Part shown: piece after piece, positions 1-8,683 of the stretch
Layout of the letters: every line of letters starts with the position of its first letter
Position numbering within the stretch: the first letter of the stretch is position 1
Assembly: GCA_020444905.1 (NCBI GenBank)
Contig: JAGRHQ010000004.1
Coordinates: 1 to 48,394, forward strand
Direction of reading: 5' to 3'
DNA: 48,394 nt
Source: Candidatus Competibacteraceae bacterium
Lineage (GTDB): Bacteria > Pseudomonadota > Gammaproteobacteria > Competibacterales > Competibacteraceae
The notes under the pieces: model-generated
What the model was told of the DNA's origin: nothing
Database searches by the model: none
Seen by the model: only the letters and a program-made list of their open reading frames with translations
Translations under genes and position numbers: made by a program

Positions 1-97
1 ATGCCCCTCCTTTGGCAAAGGGGGGTGAGGGGGGATTTTAGCCTCGTTGCCCATGCGGAATCCCCCCCGGCCCCCCTTTTTCAAAGGGGGGAGGTGA
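1..97. repeat. C/G-rich palindromic repeat cluster
   Basis: Two C-run/G-run hairpin units lie here. The second is a perfect 9-bp stem (71-79 pairing with 83-91) with a 3-base loop; the first, around 5-26, is less perfect. The minus-strand wax synthase reading frame runs through both units and stops at 38-40, so the repeat encodes the end of that protein. Units of the same general character recur at about 10412-10490, 16799-16845, 31610-31650 and 42616-42668. Such elements normally sit between genes as scattered REP-like repeats. Confidence 0.7.
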
Positions 98-1591
98 ATG
101 CTTACGGCCATGGGAGCTTGACTCAGCGCCGCGATCCCGTCCATACCACGCCGTGAAAGACTGCTCAACCTGGCGCGCATCCAGTTCCTGATCCCAGGGA
201 CTCATTAGGGTCACGAAGAGCAGTTTCTCGAACTCCCCGGCAAAGCGACTGATCACAGCGCCGGGATCGTCGATCAATTTACGGTCGGCTACTAACCCGA
301 AATGTACGCGGTTGTGGTAACTGAGGATGCTGACGCCCATGCCGATCTGACCGGATTGCGGCACCCAGAACATCATCTCGGCCAAGCGCGCTCCGCCCAG
401 ATAAATCGCCTCTCGCGGACCGGGTACGTTGGTCATCACCGCCGAGACTTTTTTGCTCAAAATCTCCAACAACGACTGTTGCAACAAATTGGGACCCATA
501 CCCGCAGCTCCCAGTAAACCCAGGGCGAGAATCGGCTGATAAGAATCCTTTAGTGCGTTCATCCGCCGCCGCACCTCGTACACCCGCTCCAGCGGATTGG
601 CGATGCCCACCGGCAGCGCCAGGAACACCAGCCCGAAGAAATTGCCCAGATTGGCGGCTTTCTCCAGGGGTCGCAGATTGACCGGAATCACCGCCCGCAC
701 TTCCAGGTTGCCAGGAACCGGATCGCCCTGTTCCAGCAGGTAGTCGCGCAACGCGCCAGCAACACAGGCCAGCAGCACATCATTGACCGAACCGCCCAGT
801 GCCCTAGCGACCGCCTTGACTTCAGGCAGGTTCAGCGGTTCAGCCCAGGCGACCCGCTTGGTCACGCCTAGCTTGCCCTTGAAGCGGGTGGGGGAATCGT
901 TGTTCATTAAGGCCAGTCGGGCGATTTCCGCCGCCAGTTGTGCGCCGTTGCGGGCATAATCCAGCGCTTGCGTGGGATGCCGGACTAGATCAAAACCCTC
1001 GCCAACCAGTCCGCGCCCCACTTTCAGAGCGCTCATCAATTTATCGACCGGTTCAAAAAAACGCCGGAAAATCCCATCCTCTTCGATACGCTCGACTGCT
1101 TCGGCAGGTGGAGATTGCGCATCGGGCGCGGGATCGGTGAGGGACAACAAGACGTGAATCAGGGCGATGCCATCGGCGTAGCAATGATGGATGCGCAGGA
1201 TGATGGCGCTGCCGCCCTGATAGTCTTCAACCAGGTGGAACTGCCATAGCGGTTTGGAGAAATCCAGCGGCGTACTCATCAGATCGCTGGCCAGGTATTG
1301 CAATTCCGCTTGGTCAGCCCGACCAGGCAGCGCGGTGCGCAGCAAATGCCGGCGGATATCAAAGTAGGGGTCGCTTTCCCAGAAAGCGCCGGCGCTCTTC
1401 TGAACCGCCCGTTGGATGAAACGGCGATATTTGAGAAATCGGTTTTCGATGACCGTTCGCAATCGCTCATAATCCAGTCGCTCGGCGAAGATCATCACTC
1501 CGGTGATCATCATTAAATTGGTCGGCTGCTCCATGCGTAACCAGGCCGTGTCAATCCCGGAGATGCGTTCGCTTTCTTCTTTCCTGGGCAT
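38..1591 (-). CDS. Wax ester synthase / diacylglycerol acyltransferase (WS/DGAT)
   Basis: Predicted to join an acyl-CoA to a fatty alcohol (wax ester) or to diacylglycerol (triacylglycerol), at the inner membrane and on nascent lipid droplets. The 517-residue product carries the family's catalytic HHxxxDG motif as HHCYADG at about residues 135-141. A PLW motif lies near 114-116 and an NDVLLA-type motif in the C-terminal half. The ATG at 1591 begins a protein that opens like other family members (ISGIDTAWLRME). The last ~27 residues (SPPPFEKGGPGGI and flanks) are encoded by the palindromic repeat and are probably not part of the folded enzyme. The gene diverges from a fatty acyl-CoA reductase, which would supply its alcohol substrate. 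Whether waxes or triacylglycerols are the main product cannot be read from sequence. Confidence 0.93.
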   Translation of the reverse strand: MPRKEESERISGIDTAWLRMEQPTNLMMITGVMIFAERLDYERLRTVIENRFLKYRRFIQRAVQKSAGAFWESDPYFDIRRHLLRTALPGRADQAELQYLASDLMSTPLDFSKPLWQFHLVEDYQGGSAIILRIHHCYADGIALIHVLLSLTDPAPDAQSPPAEAVERIEEDGIFRRFFEPVDKLMSALKVGRGLVGEGFDLVRHPTQALDYARNGAQLAAEIARLALMNNDSPTRFKGKLGVTKRVAWAEPLNLPEVKAVARALGGSVNDVLLACVAGALRDYLLEQGDPVPGNLEVRAVIPVNLRPLEKAANLGNFFGLVFLALPVGIANPLERVYEVRRRMNALKDSYQPILALGLLGAAGMGPNLLQQSLLEILSKKVSAVMTNVPGPREAIYLGGARLAEMMFWVPQSGQIGMGVSILSYHNRVHFGLVADRKLIDDPGAVISRFAGEFEKLLFVTLMSPWDQELDARQVEQSFTAWYGRDRGAESSSHGRKHSPPPFEKGGPGGIPHGQRG

Positions 1592-1839
1592 GAGGAAATC
1601 TACCCTTGGTGGGAGCTGAGTTGATGCAATCCGGTCACCGGATAAACATATATTCTAAGCCTATAGTTTACCGGGAGCTTTGCTGAATTGGCCGCTGATT
1701 GTACCGATAGAGAGGTTGCTTATGTGCATTGGCGCCGGGCTATTCTGCAGGCGACTTGCATAGTAAAGATTTTCGGCATCGTAAAATCTATAATTGTAAA
1801 ACCATTAAAAAAACGCCACCCCCGTGGAGCCGCAACGAC

Positions 1840-3825
1840 ATGAATTACTTTGTTACCGGCGCTTCCGGCTTTATCGGCCGACGTCTTGTCGAAAAATTAC
1901 TGCAACGTCAAGATAGTACGGTTTATTATCTGATTCTGGAGCGTGAGCTGTCCACAGTGAGCGCGTTGTGCGAGCGCTGGGGCCAGAACGCCGACCGCAC
2001 CGTGCCGATCCTTGGCGATCTCACGCAACCGCGCCTGGGGGTGGCGGACAGCGATGTCGCCCGGCTTAAGGGCCAAATCGATCACCTCTTTCATCTGGCG
2101 GCGATTTACGATCTCAAGGCCAGCGCCGAAGTCCAGGAAAAGGTCAATATCCAGGGTACCCGTCATGTCGTTGCCTTCGCCGAAACGGTCGAGGTGGGCT
2201 GTTTTCATCTGACCAGCTCGATCGCCGCCGCTGGCCTGTATGAAGGCGTATTCCGCGAGGATATGTTCGACGAAGCCGAGGCGCTCGATAATCCTTACTA
2301 TCGCACCAAGCATGAATCGGAGGGGATTGTACGCCGCGAATGCTCCCGGCCTTGGCGGGTCTACCGGCCCGGCGCAGTAGTGGGCGATTCCCGCACGGGT
2401 GAAATGGACAAGATTGATGGCCCGTACTACTTTTTCAAGCTGATTCAGAAAATCCGCAACTTGCTGCCGCCCTGGATGCCGATGATTGGCATCGAAGGCG
2501 GTCGGTTGAACCTGGTGCCGGTCAATTTCATTGTGGACGCTCTGGACCACATCGCGCATCAACCGGGTCTCGATGGCCAATGCTTCCACCTGGTCGACCC
2601 AAAACCGCACCGGGTCGGCGATATCCTTAACCTGTTCGCCCGTTCCGCCCATGCCCCGGAAATGACACTGCGGTTTAACGCCTTGATGTTCGCTTTTGTA
2701 CCCGAGATCATCAAAACCGGACTGTCGCAACTGAAGCCGGTGCGGCGGATCAAGGACCAAATTCTCAAGGATCTCGGCATTCCCGCCGATGTGCTGGAGT
2801 TGATCAATTACCCAACCCGCTTCGACTGCCGTCAGACCCTGAAGGCGCTCGAAGGGACGGATATTGCCGTGCCTCCGTTGGAAACATACGCCTGGAAATT
2901 GTGGGATTACTGGGAGCGCCATCTCGATCCCGATCTGTTCGTCGACCGCACGCTGAGCGGAGCGGTGAAGAACAAAGTCGTGCTGATTACCGGCGCATCC
3001 TCCGGCATCGGCAAGGCCGCCGCGCTCAAGGTTGCGGAAGCGGGCGCTAAAACCCTGATTGTCGCTCGCACCGAAGAAAAGTTGCTGGATACCCAGCGGG
3101 AAATTCAGGAACGTGGGGGGATTGCCCACGTTTACACGGCGGATGTCGCTGATATTGCGTCCTGCGATGCGCTGATTCAGCAGGTGCTGGCCGAGCATGG
3201 CAGGGTGGATATTCTGGTCAATAACGCCGGTCGCTCGATTCGCCGCGCCATTGAAAACTCGCTGGAACGCTTCCACGATTACGAGCGCACCATGCAACTC
3301 AACTATTTCGGGGCGCTGCGGCTGATTATGGGTTTCATCCCGAGCATGATGGCGAAAAAACATGGGCACGTCATCAACATTTCCTCAATTGGCGTACTGA
3401 GCAACGCGCCGCGTTTCTCGGCTTATGTCGCCTCCAAGGCGGCGCTGGACGCTTTCGCCCGCTGCGCAGCCGCCGAATTCTCCGATAGCGGCATCGAGTT
3501 CACAACCATCAACATGCCCTTGGTGCGCACTCCGATGATTGCGCCGACGAAAATTTATCAGCATGTGCCGACGCTCAGTCCGGACGAAGCCGCCGATTTG
3601 ATTGTTCAAGCCATTATTGACCGACCGGAGCGCATCGCGACCCGGATCGGCGTTTTTGCCCAGGTGCTCCATGCCCTGGCGCCTAAGGTGTACGCGGTTA
3701 TCATGAACACGGCCTTTCGGCTGTTCCCCGAATCAGCAGCCGCTAAAGCGCCGAACCCTGAATCCCAGGAGCCCTCGCTGGAACAAATTTCCTTTGCGCA
3801 GTTCACACGAGGTATTTACTGGTAA
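1840..3825 (+). CDS. Two-domain fatty acyl-CoA/ACP reductase (alcohol-forming, Maqu_2507-like)
   Basis: Predicted to reduce fatty acyl-CoA or acyl-ACP with NADPH through the aldehyde to the fatty alcohol. The N-terminal half is an extended SDR domain (TGASGFIG at residues 5-12, YYRTK near 152) of the male-sterility/acyl reductase type. The C-terminal half is a classical SDR (TGASSGIG near 384-391, YVASK near 528). From the ATG at 1840 the protein is 661 residues, the length I recall for Marinobacter Maqu_2507, and many stretches match that enzyme as I remember it (NYPTRFD, WDYWER, NNAGRSIRR, terminal RGIYW). An in-frame TTG at 1729 would add 37 unlike residues, so I prefer 1840. It is divergent from the wax synthase, with a 248-bp shared upstream region containing a TATAAT at 1789-1794. 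Confidence 0.93.
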   Translation: MNYFVTGASGFIGRRLVEKLLQRQDSTVYYLILERELSTVSALCERWGQNADRTVPILGDLTQPRLGVADSDVARLKGQIDHLFHLAAIYDLKASAEVQEKVNIQGTRHVVAFAETVEVGCFHLTSSIAAAGLYEGVFREDMFDEAEALDNPYYRTKHESEGIVRRECSRPWRVYRPGAVVGDSRTGEMDKIDGPYYFFKLIQKIRNLLPPWMPMIGIEGGRLNLVPVNFIVDALDHIAHQPGLDGQCFHLVDPKPHRVGDILNLFARSAHAPEMTLRFNALMFAFVPEIIKTGLSQLKPVRRIKDQILKDLGIPADVLELINYPTRFDCRQTLKALEGTDIAVPPLETYAWKLWDYWERHLDPDLFVDRTLSGAVKNKVVLITGASSGIGKAAALKVAEAGAKTLIVARTEEKLLDTQREIQERGGIAHVYTADVADIASCDALIQQVLAEHGRVDILVNNAGRSIRRAIENSLERFHDYERTMQLNYFGALRLIMGFIPSMMAKKHGHVINISSIGVLSNAPRFSAYVASKAALDAFARCAAAEFSDSGIEFTTINMPLVRTPMIAPTKIYQHVPTLSPDEAADLIVQAIIDRPERIATRIGVFAQVLHALAPKVYAVIMNTAFRLFPESAAAKAPNPESQEPSLEQISFAQFTRGIYW

Positions 3826-3866
3826 TCCGCGTCAATTCAGTCACAATGACCCGTGAGAGAAGAGCC

Positions 3867-4328
3867 ATGAAATTAAAAATTGGCGACCCCGCCCCCCAGT
3901 TCACCGCGACGACCACCGATGACAGCAAAATCAAACTGTCTGATTATTTTGGCCGCAAATTGGTGTTGTATTTCTACCCCATGGACGATACTCCTGGTTG
4001 CGCCAAACAGGCCTGCTCCCTGCGCGACCATTACCAGGAAATTCAGGACAAGGACGCCGCGATTCTTGGCGTTTCCACCCAGGATGTGGGTTCCCACCAG
4101 CGCTTCACCGAAAAATACAATATCAGCTTCCCGCTGATTGCCGATACCGATGGCGCGGTCAGTCGCGCCTATGGCGCCATGGGCGGTGGACTAATGGGAA
4201 CAGCCGCCAGCCTGTTTGGCGTGGCGAACCGCATCACTTACCTGATCGACGAGAGCGGTCATATCGCCCATATCATCGACAAACCGAATTGCGCGAACCA
4301 TGCGGAGGAAGTGCTTAAGCTGTTGTAA
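3867..4328 (+). CDS. bcp: Thioredoxin-dependent thiol peroxidase, Bcp/PrxQ type
   Basis: Cytoplasmic peroxiredoxin reducing hydrogen peroxide and organic hydroperoxides at the expense of thioredoxin. The 153-residue product has TPGCAKQAC with the peroxidatic Cys at 45 and a second Cys at 50, the spacing of the two-cysteine Bcp subgroup. The start at 3867 follows a purine-rich GAGAAGAG; an in-frame ATG at 3846 would add seven residues. It lies 41 bp after the acyl-CoA reductase on the same strand and may be co-transcribed. Protection of unsaturated lipid is possible but speculative. Confidence 0.93.
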   Translation: MKLKIGDPAPQFTATTTDDSKIKLSDYFGRKLVLYFYPMDDTPGCAKQACSLRDHYQEIQDKDAAILGVSTQDVGSHQRFTEKYNISFPLIADTDGAVSRAYGAMGGGLMGTAASLFGVANRITYLIDESGHIAHIIDKPNCANHAEEVLKLL

Positions 4329-4394
4329 GCTTTTCTTACGTTTGTTCTGTTCGGTTACAGACGAATCCATGCCATCATAGTGATCATAAAACGA

Positions 4395-5252
4395 ATGACT
4401 ACCGGCGCTACCCCATCCTTACAGCCGTCCATCCAGGAATCCGCCCCCACTCTCCCATGGGAGAATGGCGCGGCCAGCCAACAGGGAGGCCGCCATGAAC
4501 AACAGGATCGCTGGGGACTTTTCCAGCTACACAACCAGGAAGGACTGCTGGCGATTGTGGCCGATGGCATGGGCGGGCATCGGGAGGGCGCGCTGGGGGC
4601 GCAAATCGTTATCGACACCGCCCGGGATTTCATTCTGCATCCGCCGTTGTCCCTGGAAACTGATCCTCCCGCCGCGCTCAATCAGTTGAGCCGGCAAATG
4701 CATGAAATAATCAATAGCCGGTCGGAAACCGCTCGCAGTACGCTGGTCATGGTCTGGCTGGCGGGCGGGCGGGCATACTGGCTGAATATCGGCGACAGCC
4801 GCCTTTATCATTTCCGGCAGGGCCATCGCTTGATGCGCACTCGCGATCATTCCGTGGTCCAATTGCTGACCGATCTCGGTGAAATCCAGGAGTCCGAGAT
4901 GGGCGCGCATCCAGCGCAAAACCGGCTTTACCGCTGCCTGGGCGGCGAAGAATTGCCGCGACCGGACCAGGGTAACTTGGCCATCGAAGCCGGTGATCTG
5001 TTGGCGCTCTGTTCAGATGGCGTCTGGGAGCATGTGACCGAAAGCGAGTTTTGGACGACCACACGAGATCATGGCCTGGCAATCGCCGCGCATCGGTTGA
5101 TTGAGATGGCCGTGCAGCGCGGTGGCGCGGATGCTGATAACGCAACGCTGGTGCTGTTACGCACGGATCCAGGCGCCGCGAGCGATGCTCCGCGCTGGCT
5201 GCGCTGGCTATCAGCGGGGTTCAGCTCGTTGCTCAATCGAGACCGACGCTAG
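4395..5252 (+). CDS. PP2C-family protein serine/threonine phosphatase
   Basis: Metal-dependent phosphatase expected to remove phosphate from Ser/Thr residues, probably opposing the kinase encoded immediately downstream. PP2C motifs appear in order: a degenerate opening EQQDRWG, ADGMGGH (metal-binding Asp/Gly), GDSRLY, CSDGVWE and the closing DNATLVLL. The core is soluble, with no signal peptide or membrane segment. The ATG at 4395 gives 285 residues; an in-frame GTG at 4380 is also possible and neither has a strong ribosome-binding site. Phosphatase-kinase pairs of this layout are common in bacterial Ser/Thr signalling. Confidence 0.9.
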   Translation: MTTGATPSLQPSIQESAPTLPWENGAASQQGGRHEQQDRWGLFQLHNQEGLLAIVADGMGGHREGALGAQIVIDTARDFILHPPLSLETDPPAALNQLSRQMHEIINSRSETARSTLVMVWLAGGRAYWLNIGDSRLYHFRQGHRLMRTRDHSVVQLLTDLGEIQESEMGAHPAQNRLYRCLGGEELPRPDQGNLAIEAGDLLALCSDGVWEHVTESEFWTTTRDHGLAIAAHRLIEMAVQRGGADADNATLVLLRTDPGAASDAPRWLRWLSAGFSSLLNRDRR

Positions 5253-5300
5253 GCAGGTCCACCGATTGCGCCAACAACGTCCACTGCAAAGGGCAGCTCG

Positions 5301-7985
5301 ATGACTGAAGAAACCAACGCCCTGCCCAACGGCTATAACCTGCACCGCTATCAGATTGAAGGGGTGTTAGGCGCCGGCGGTTTTGGCATCACCTATCGGG
5401 CCATCCACGAAGCCCTGCAAAACGAGGTCGCGATCAAGGAGTATTTCCCGGCGGAATGGGCCTATCGCGATCACAACGGCCTCAATGTCCGCCCGAATGC
5501 CCAAGGACAAATCCCCGCCCGGCAGAGCGAGCCTCCCTGCTACCAGTGGGGCCTGGAGCGCTTCCTAGATGAAGCCAAGATTCTGGTGCAAGTTAATCAT
5601 CCCGGCGTGGTGCGGGTGCGCGATTACTTCGTAGCGAATGGCAGCGCTTATATCGTGATGGAATATGAGGATGGCGAATCACTGAGCGCTATGTTGCAAC
5701 GTGGCGGCATTCTCCCCGAACATGAATTGCACCGCCTATTGAACGACGTTATGCCGGCGCTGGAAGCCGTGCATAGTCAGAATTATCTGCACCGGGATCT
5801 CAAGCCGAGCAATCTTTACATTCGCAGCCGCGACGGTCATGTCATGCTGCTCGACTTCGGCGCCGCCCGACAAGCGTTGGGGCGGCGCACCCGTAGCGTT
5901 ACCAGCGTCGTGACGCCGGGTTACTCACCCATCGAGCAATATGTGACCGTTGGCGAGGATTACGGTCCCTGGACCGATATCTATGCCCTTGGCGCGGTCA
6001 TGTACCGCTGCATCACCGGCGCACCACCCATTGAAGCGCCAGGCCGGGTACTGAAGGACCCTGTCCAACCGGCCATGGAAGTTGGCGCGGGTCTTTATTC
6101 GCGTGGATTGTTGCAAGTCGTCGACCAAGCGCTGGCGGTTCGACCCGAAGACCGTTTTCAGAGCGTGGCCGCCATGCGGCAGGCATTGCTGCAAGCGACT
6201 GACCAATCGAACAGTCAGGTTGATTTCTCTCAGGTGCCGCCCATCCGGTCCGATTTGCTGGATTTACCCTCATCAACTTCTCTGCGCTTCGAACCCCTTA
6301 CACCGCCGCGTCCGGGATCGGCGCCGCCAGCGCCCCATTGGCCTGATAAGCAAACGCCGCCAGCGCCCAAGCGACCTTCTACCCCTTCGCATCCTTTAGC
6401 GCCCATCCATGAACCGCCTGAGTATGAGTCGCTCTCCCCGACCGTTGAATCGCTGCCTGACTTGACACTGGATCAGATCGAACCGCGCGCGCCATCACGA
6501 GCGATTGACAGCGAACCCTCCTCTGCGCCGCTTCAGTCTACGGAAAGTGATCTTTCTTTGCCGATGCTGGAGAACATTTGGGAGCATCTGGACGAGGGCC
6601 AATCTGAAGTTTCTCCGGCAAAACCGGCCATACAAGCCCCTCAGCAACCGCCCCTGGAATCGTCGAAGTCTTTGCTCAAGCGATCGCCTAAATCGGCGCT
6701 GGAACATCTTAAAAAAGTCTCGGCCAAGCGGGGAAACTCGATGAGTATCCCTGTCGAGCAGGTAGAACCTCTTTCATCGCCGCGATCGCGCACCCACCCT
6801 ATCGCAGAAGAAGCGGTTGCTCAGCAAGCGCCGGCGGCTCCGCAAATCGCGCCTGAGCCAGGTAAACCGGGGCCTGACACCCAAAGGATCAACTGGAAAC
6901 GAGCGTTATTGATTGCATTTGGCGTCTCAGCATTTCTTGGAGTCGGTTTGCTTTCCTATGAGTACTACCAGGCTATCCAGGCGCGGCAGCAGCTTGAAAC
7001 CGCCGCCCTGAAAAAACAGGAGGAGGAAGAAGCAGCCCGTCGCGCTCAGGAAGAAGCCCGACAACGCGAAGCGAAACTCACGAATTATATCAATCAGGCT
7101 CGTGAATTCATCGCCAAACGGGAGTGGCGTCAGGCTCACAGCGCCTTGGAGCAAGCAGCAGCGATCGATCGCCAGTATCCAGCGCTAATAGCGGCTCAGA
7201 GTGAACTGATCGCGGCGGAACGCTCGGCGCCTCCCTCCCGGACATTTACCGATCCTATCACTGGCATCGAGTTGAACTGGGTTGAAGGCGGCTGTTTCAA
7301 CATGGGCAGCCCATCGATCGAACGGGATCGCGGTAGCGACGAATCCCCTCATCAGGTCTGTGTGGCGGGCTTCTGGATCGGCAAAACCGAAGTGACTAAC
7401 AGCCAATTTCACCGTTTTAAACCCAGGCATGATAGCGGCTCTTTCCAGGGGCGTTCCCTGGATACGGACCTGCAACCGGTAGTCAACTTGAACTGGGACG
7501 ACGCACAGGCTTTCACCGAATGGTTAACCTGGGAATCGGGCGCAGGCAAGCGGTTTCGACTGCCGACTGAAGCAGAATGGGAATACGCGACCCGAGCTGG
7601 AACCGGTACCCGGTATTATTGGGGCAACACCATTGATCCTCGCTACGCCAACTTTTCCGACCGTAACGATCCGACTGGCGCGTCCATCGGCAATTTGGAC
7701 GATGGCCAGTCAGTCAGCGCGCAGGTGGGGAGTTATCTACCGAACGCCCTCGGGTTGCATGATGTGGCGGGGAATGTCTGGGAATGGACTTGTTCTGAAT
7801 ACTACTCAAACTACTCAGGCGAGGAGCAACGCTGTTCCGCCAAACGGTCCGGCCAGGGTCAACGGGTTGCGCGGGGAGGATCCTGGAATAATGGCGCGGG
7901 CGATTTGCGCTCGGCCAAGCGTTTGCCCCGAAAACCGGGTGACCGCGATGCGTTGACCGGTTTCCGGGTGATCATGGAGGAATGA
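5301..7985 (+). CDS. Membrane Ser/Thr protein kinase with C-terminal FGE/SUMF1-like domain
   Basis: An 894-residue protein. The Hanks-type kinase domain (about 15-295) has GAGGFG, the ATP-anchoring Lys at 46 (VAIKEY), HRDLKPSN with His164 and Asp166, DFGAAR, and the SPIEQY activation segment of bacterial kinases. A long Pro/Ser-rich linker (about 300-530) leads to one membrane helix at about 535-556, then a charged coiled stretch. A formylglycine-generating-enzyme-like domain (about 650-893) follows, which should lie outside the cytoplasm. The region where true sulfatase-modifying enzymes carry catalytic cysteines reads RGGSWNNGAGDLRSAKR and lacks them. The domain is therefore more likely a ligand-sensing module than an enzyme. 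It follows the PP2C gene by 48 bp. Confidence 0.92.
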   Translation: MTEETNALPNGYNLHRYQIEGVLGAGGFGITYRAIHEALQNEVAIKEYFPAEWAYRDHNGLNVRPNAQGQIPARQSEPPCYQWGLERFLDEAKILVQVNHPGVVRVRDYFVANGSAYIVMEYEDGESLSAMLQRGGILPEHELHRLLNDVMPALEAVHSQNYLHRDLKPSNLYIRSRDGHVMLLDFGAARQALGRRTRSVTSVVTPGYSPIEQYVTVGEDYGPWTDIYALGAVMYRCITGAPPIEAPGRVLKDPVQPAMEVGAGLYSRGLLQVVDQALAVRPEDRFQSVAAMRQALLQATDQSNSQVDFSQVPPIRSDLLDLPSSTSLRFEPLTPPRPGSAPPAPHWPDKQTPPAPKRPSTPSHPLAPIHEPPEYESLSPTVESLPDLTLDQIEPRAPSRAIDSEPSSAPLQSTESDLSLPMLENIWEHLDEGQSEVSPAKPAIQAPQQPPLESSKSLLKRSPKSALEHLKKVSAKRGNSMSIPVEQVEPLSSPRSRTHPIAEEAVAQQAPAAPQIAPEPGKPGPDTQRINWKRALLIAFGVSAFLGVGLLSYEYYQAIQARQQLETAALKKQEEEEAARRAQEEARQREAKLTNYINQAREFIAKREWRQAHSALEQAAAIDRQYPALIAAQSELIAAERSAPPSRTFTDPITGIELNWVEGGCFNMGSPSIERDRGSDESPHQVCVAGFWIGKTEVTNSQFHRFKPRHDSGSFQGRSLDTDLQPVVNLNWDDAQAFTEWLTWESGAGKRFRLPTEAEWEYATRAGTGTRYYWGNTIDPRYANFSDRNDPTGASIGNLDDGQSVSAQVGSYLPNALGLHDVAGNVWEWTCSEYYSNYSGEEQRCSAKRSGQGQRVARGGSWNNGAGDLRSAKRLPRKPGDRDALTGFRVIMEE

Positions 7986-7986
7986 G

Positions 7987-8445
7987 CTAGGCTTTGGGGC
8001 GGCGGCTGACCAGGAAAGTGGCGGTTCCCTCGACCACCACCTTGTCGCCGACCGCGCAGACCGTGCTCATGACAACGCGCCGGCGTTCCTGGACAATCTC
8101 CTGAACGGTGCAAAGCGCCGTGACGGTATCGCCGATGCGCACCGGGGCCTTGAAACGCAACTGTTGATCCACGTAGACCGCGCCAGGGCCGGGCAGGCGG
8201 GTGCCCGCCACACAGGAAATCAGGCCAGCGCAGAACATGCCGTGGGCGATACGGCTTTTAAATTGCGTCTGGGTGGCAAACACTTCATTGCAGTGGATGG
8301 GGTTATTATCGCCGGTCAACCCCGCAAACAACACAACGTCGGTTTCGGTGACGGTTTTGGCATGAGAGGCTTTCATGCCAACCGCAAGATCTTCCAGATA
8401 ATAACCATGCAAGGTATCGTTATAACCTTCATGAGTGGGATACAT
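7987..8445 (-). CDS. phaJ: MaoC-like (R)-specific enoyl-CoA hydratase, PhaJ-type
   Basis: Predicted to hydrate trans-2-enoyl-CoA to (R)-3-hydroxyacyl-CoA, diverting beta-oxidation intermediates into polyhydroxyalkanoate. The hotdog-fold hydratase 2 motif is visible as GLTGDNNPIH...RIAHGM, with catalytic Asp and His, followed by GTRLPGPGAVY as in PhaJ proteins. The ATG at 8445 is preceded by GGAG at good spacing and gives 152 residues. An upstream in-frame start at 8508 would add 21 unlike residues. It is divergent from etfB. The (R)-specificity and the symbol are inferred from sequence resemblance and context; a general MaoC hydratase is the alternative. Confidence 0.8.
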   Translation of the reverse strand: MYPTHEGYNDTLHGYYLEDLAVGMKASHAKTVTETDVVLFAGLTGDNNPIHCNEVFATQTQFKSRIAHGMFCAGLISCVAGTRLPGPGAVYVDQQLRFKAPVRIGDTVTALCTVQEIVQERRRVVMSTVCAVGDKVVVEGTATFLVSRRPKA

Positions 8446-8683
8446 GTTTTCATCATCTCCAAATGGATTGAATGTTCCACTGGCCAGTCGCCGAACGGGG
8501 AGACGCATGGCCTACACGTAAACGTGTGGATCCAGGCGAAATACCGAACTTGCGCACCGACCGCCTAACCAATAATCAATAAAGACATTGCATTGCCGGG
8601 GGTGACTAAATACCATAACTTAAAAACGTTTAACCCGATGGGTTCATTTCAAAATCACGAGCAACCCCAAGCAAAGGTCAACA

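Noticed and set aside
1789..1794. TATAAT as a firm promoter for the acyl-CoA reductase
   Set aside because: No convincing -35 element stands at the right distance, so it is mentioned only in the gene entry.
1897..3369. 490-codon open frame on the minus strand inside the acyl-CoA reductase gene
   Set aside because: It lies wholly antisense to a well-conserved two-domain enzyme, has no recognisable domain, and is explained by the codon bias of GC-rich DNA.
8632..8644. AACCC-GAT-GGGTT palindrome upstream of etfB as a fatty-acid regulator site
   Set aside because: Only five paired bases per arm and no match to the PsrA or FadR patterns I know; it could occur by chance.
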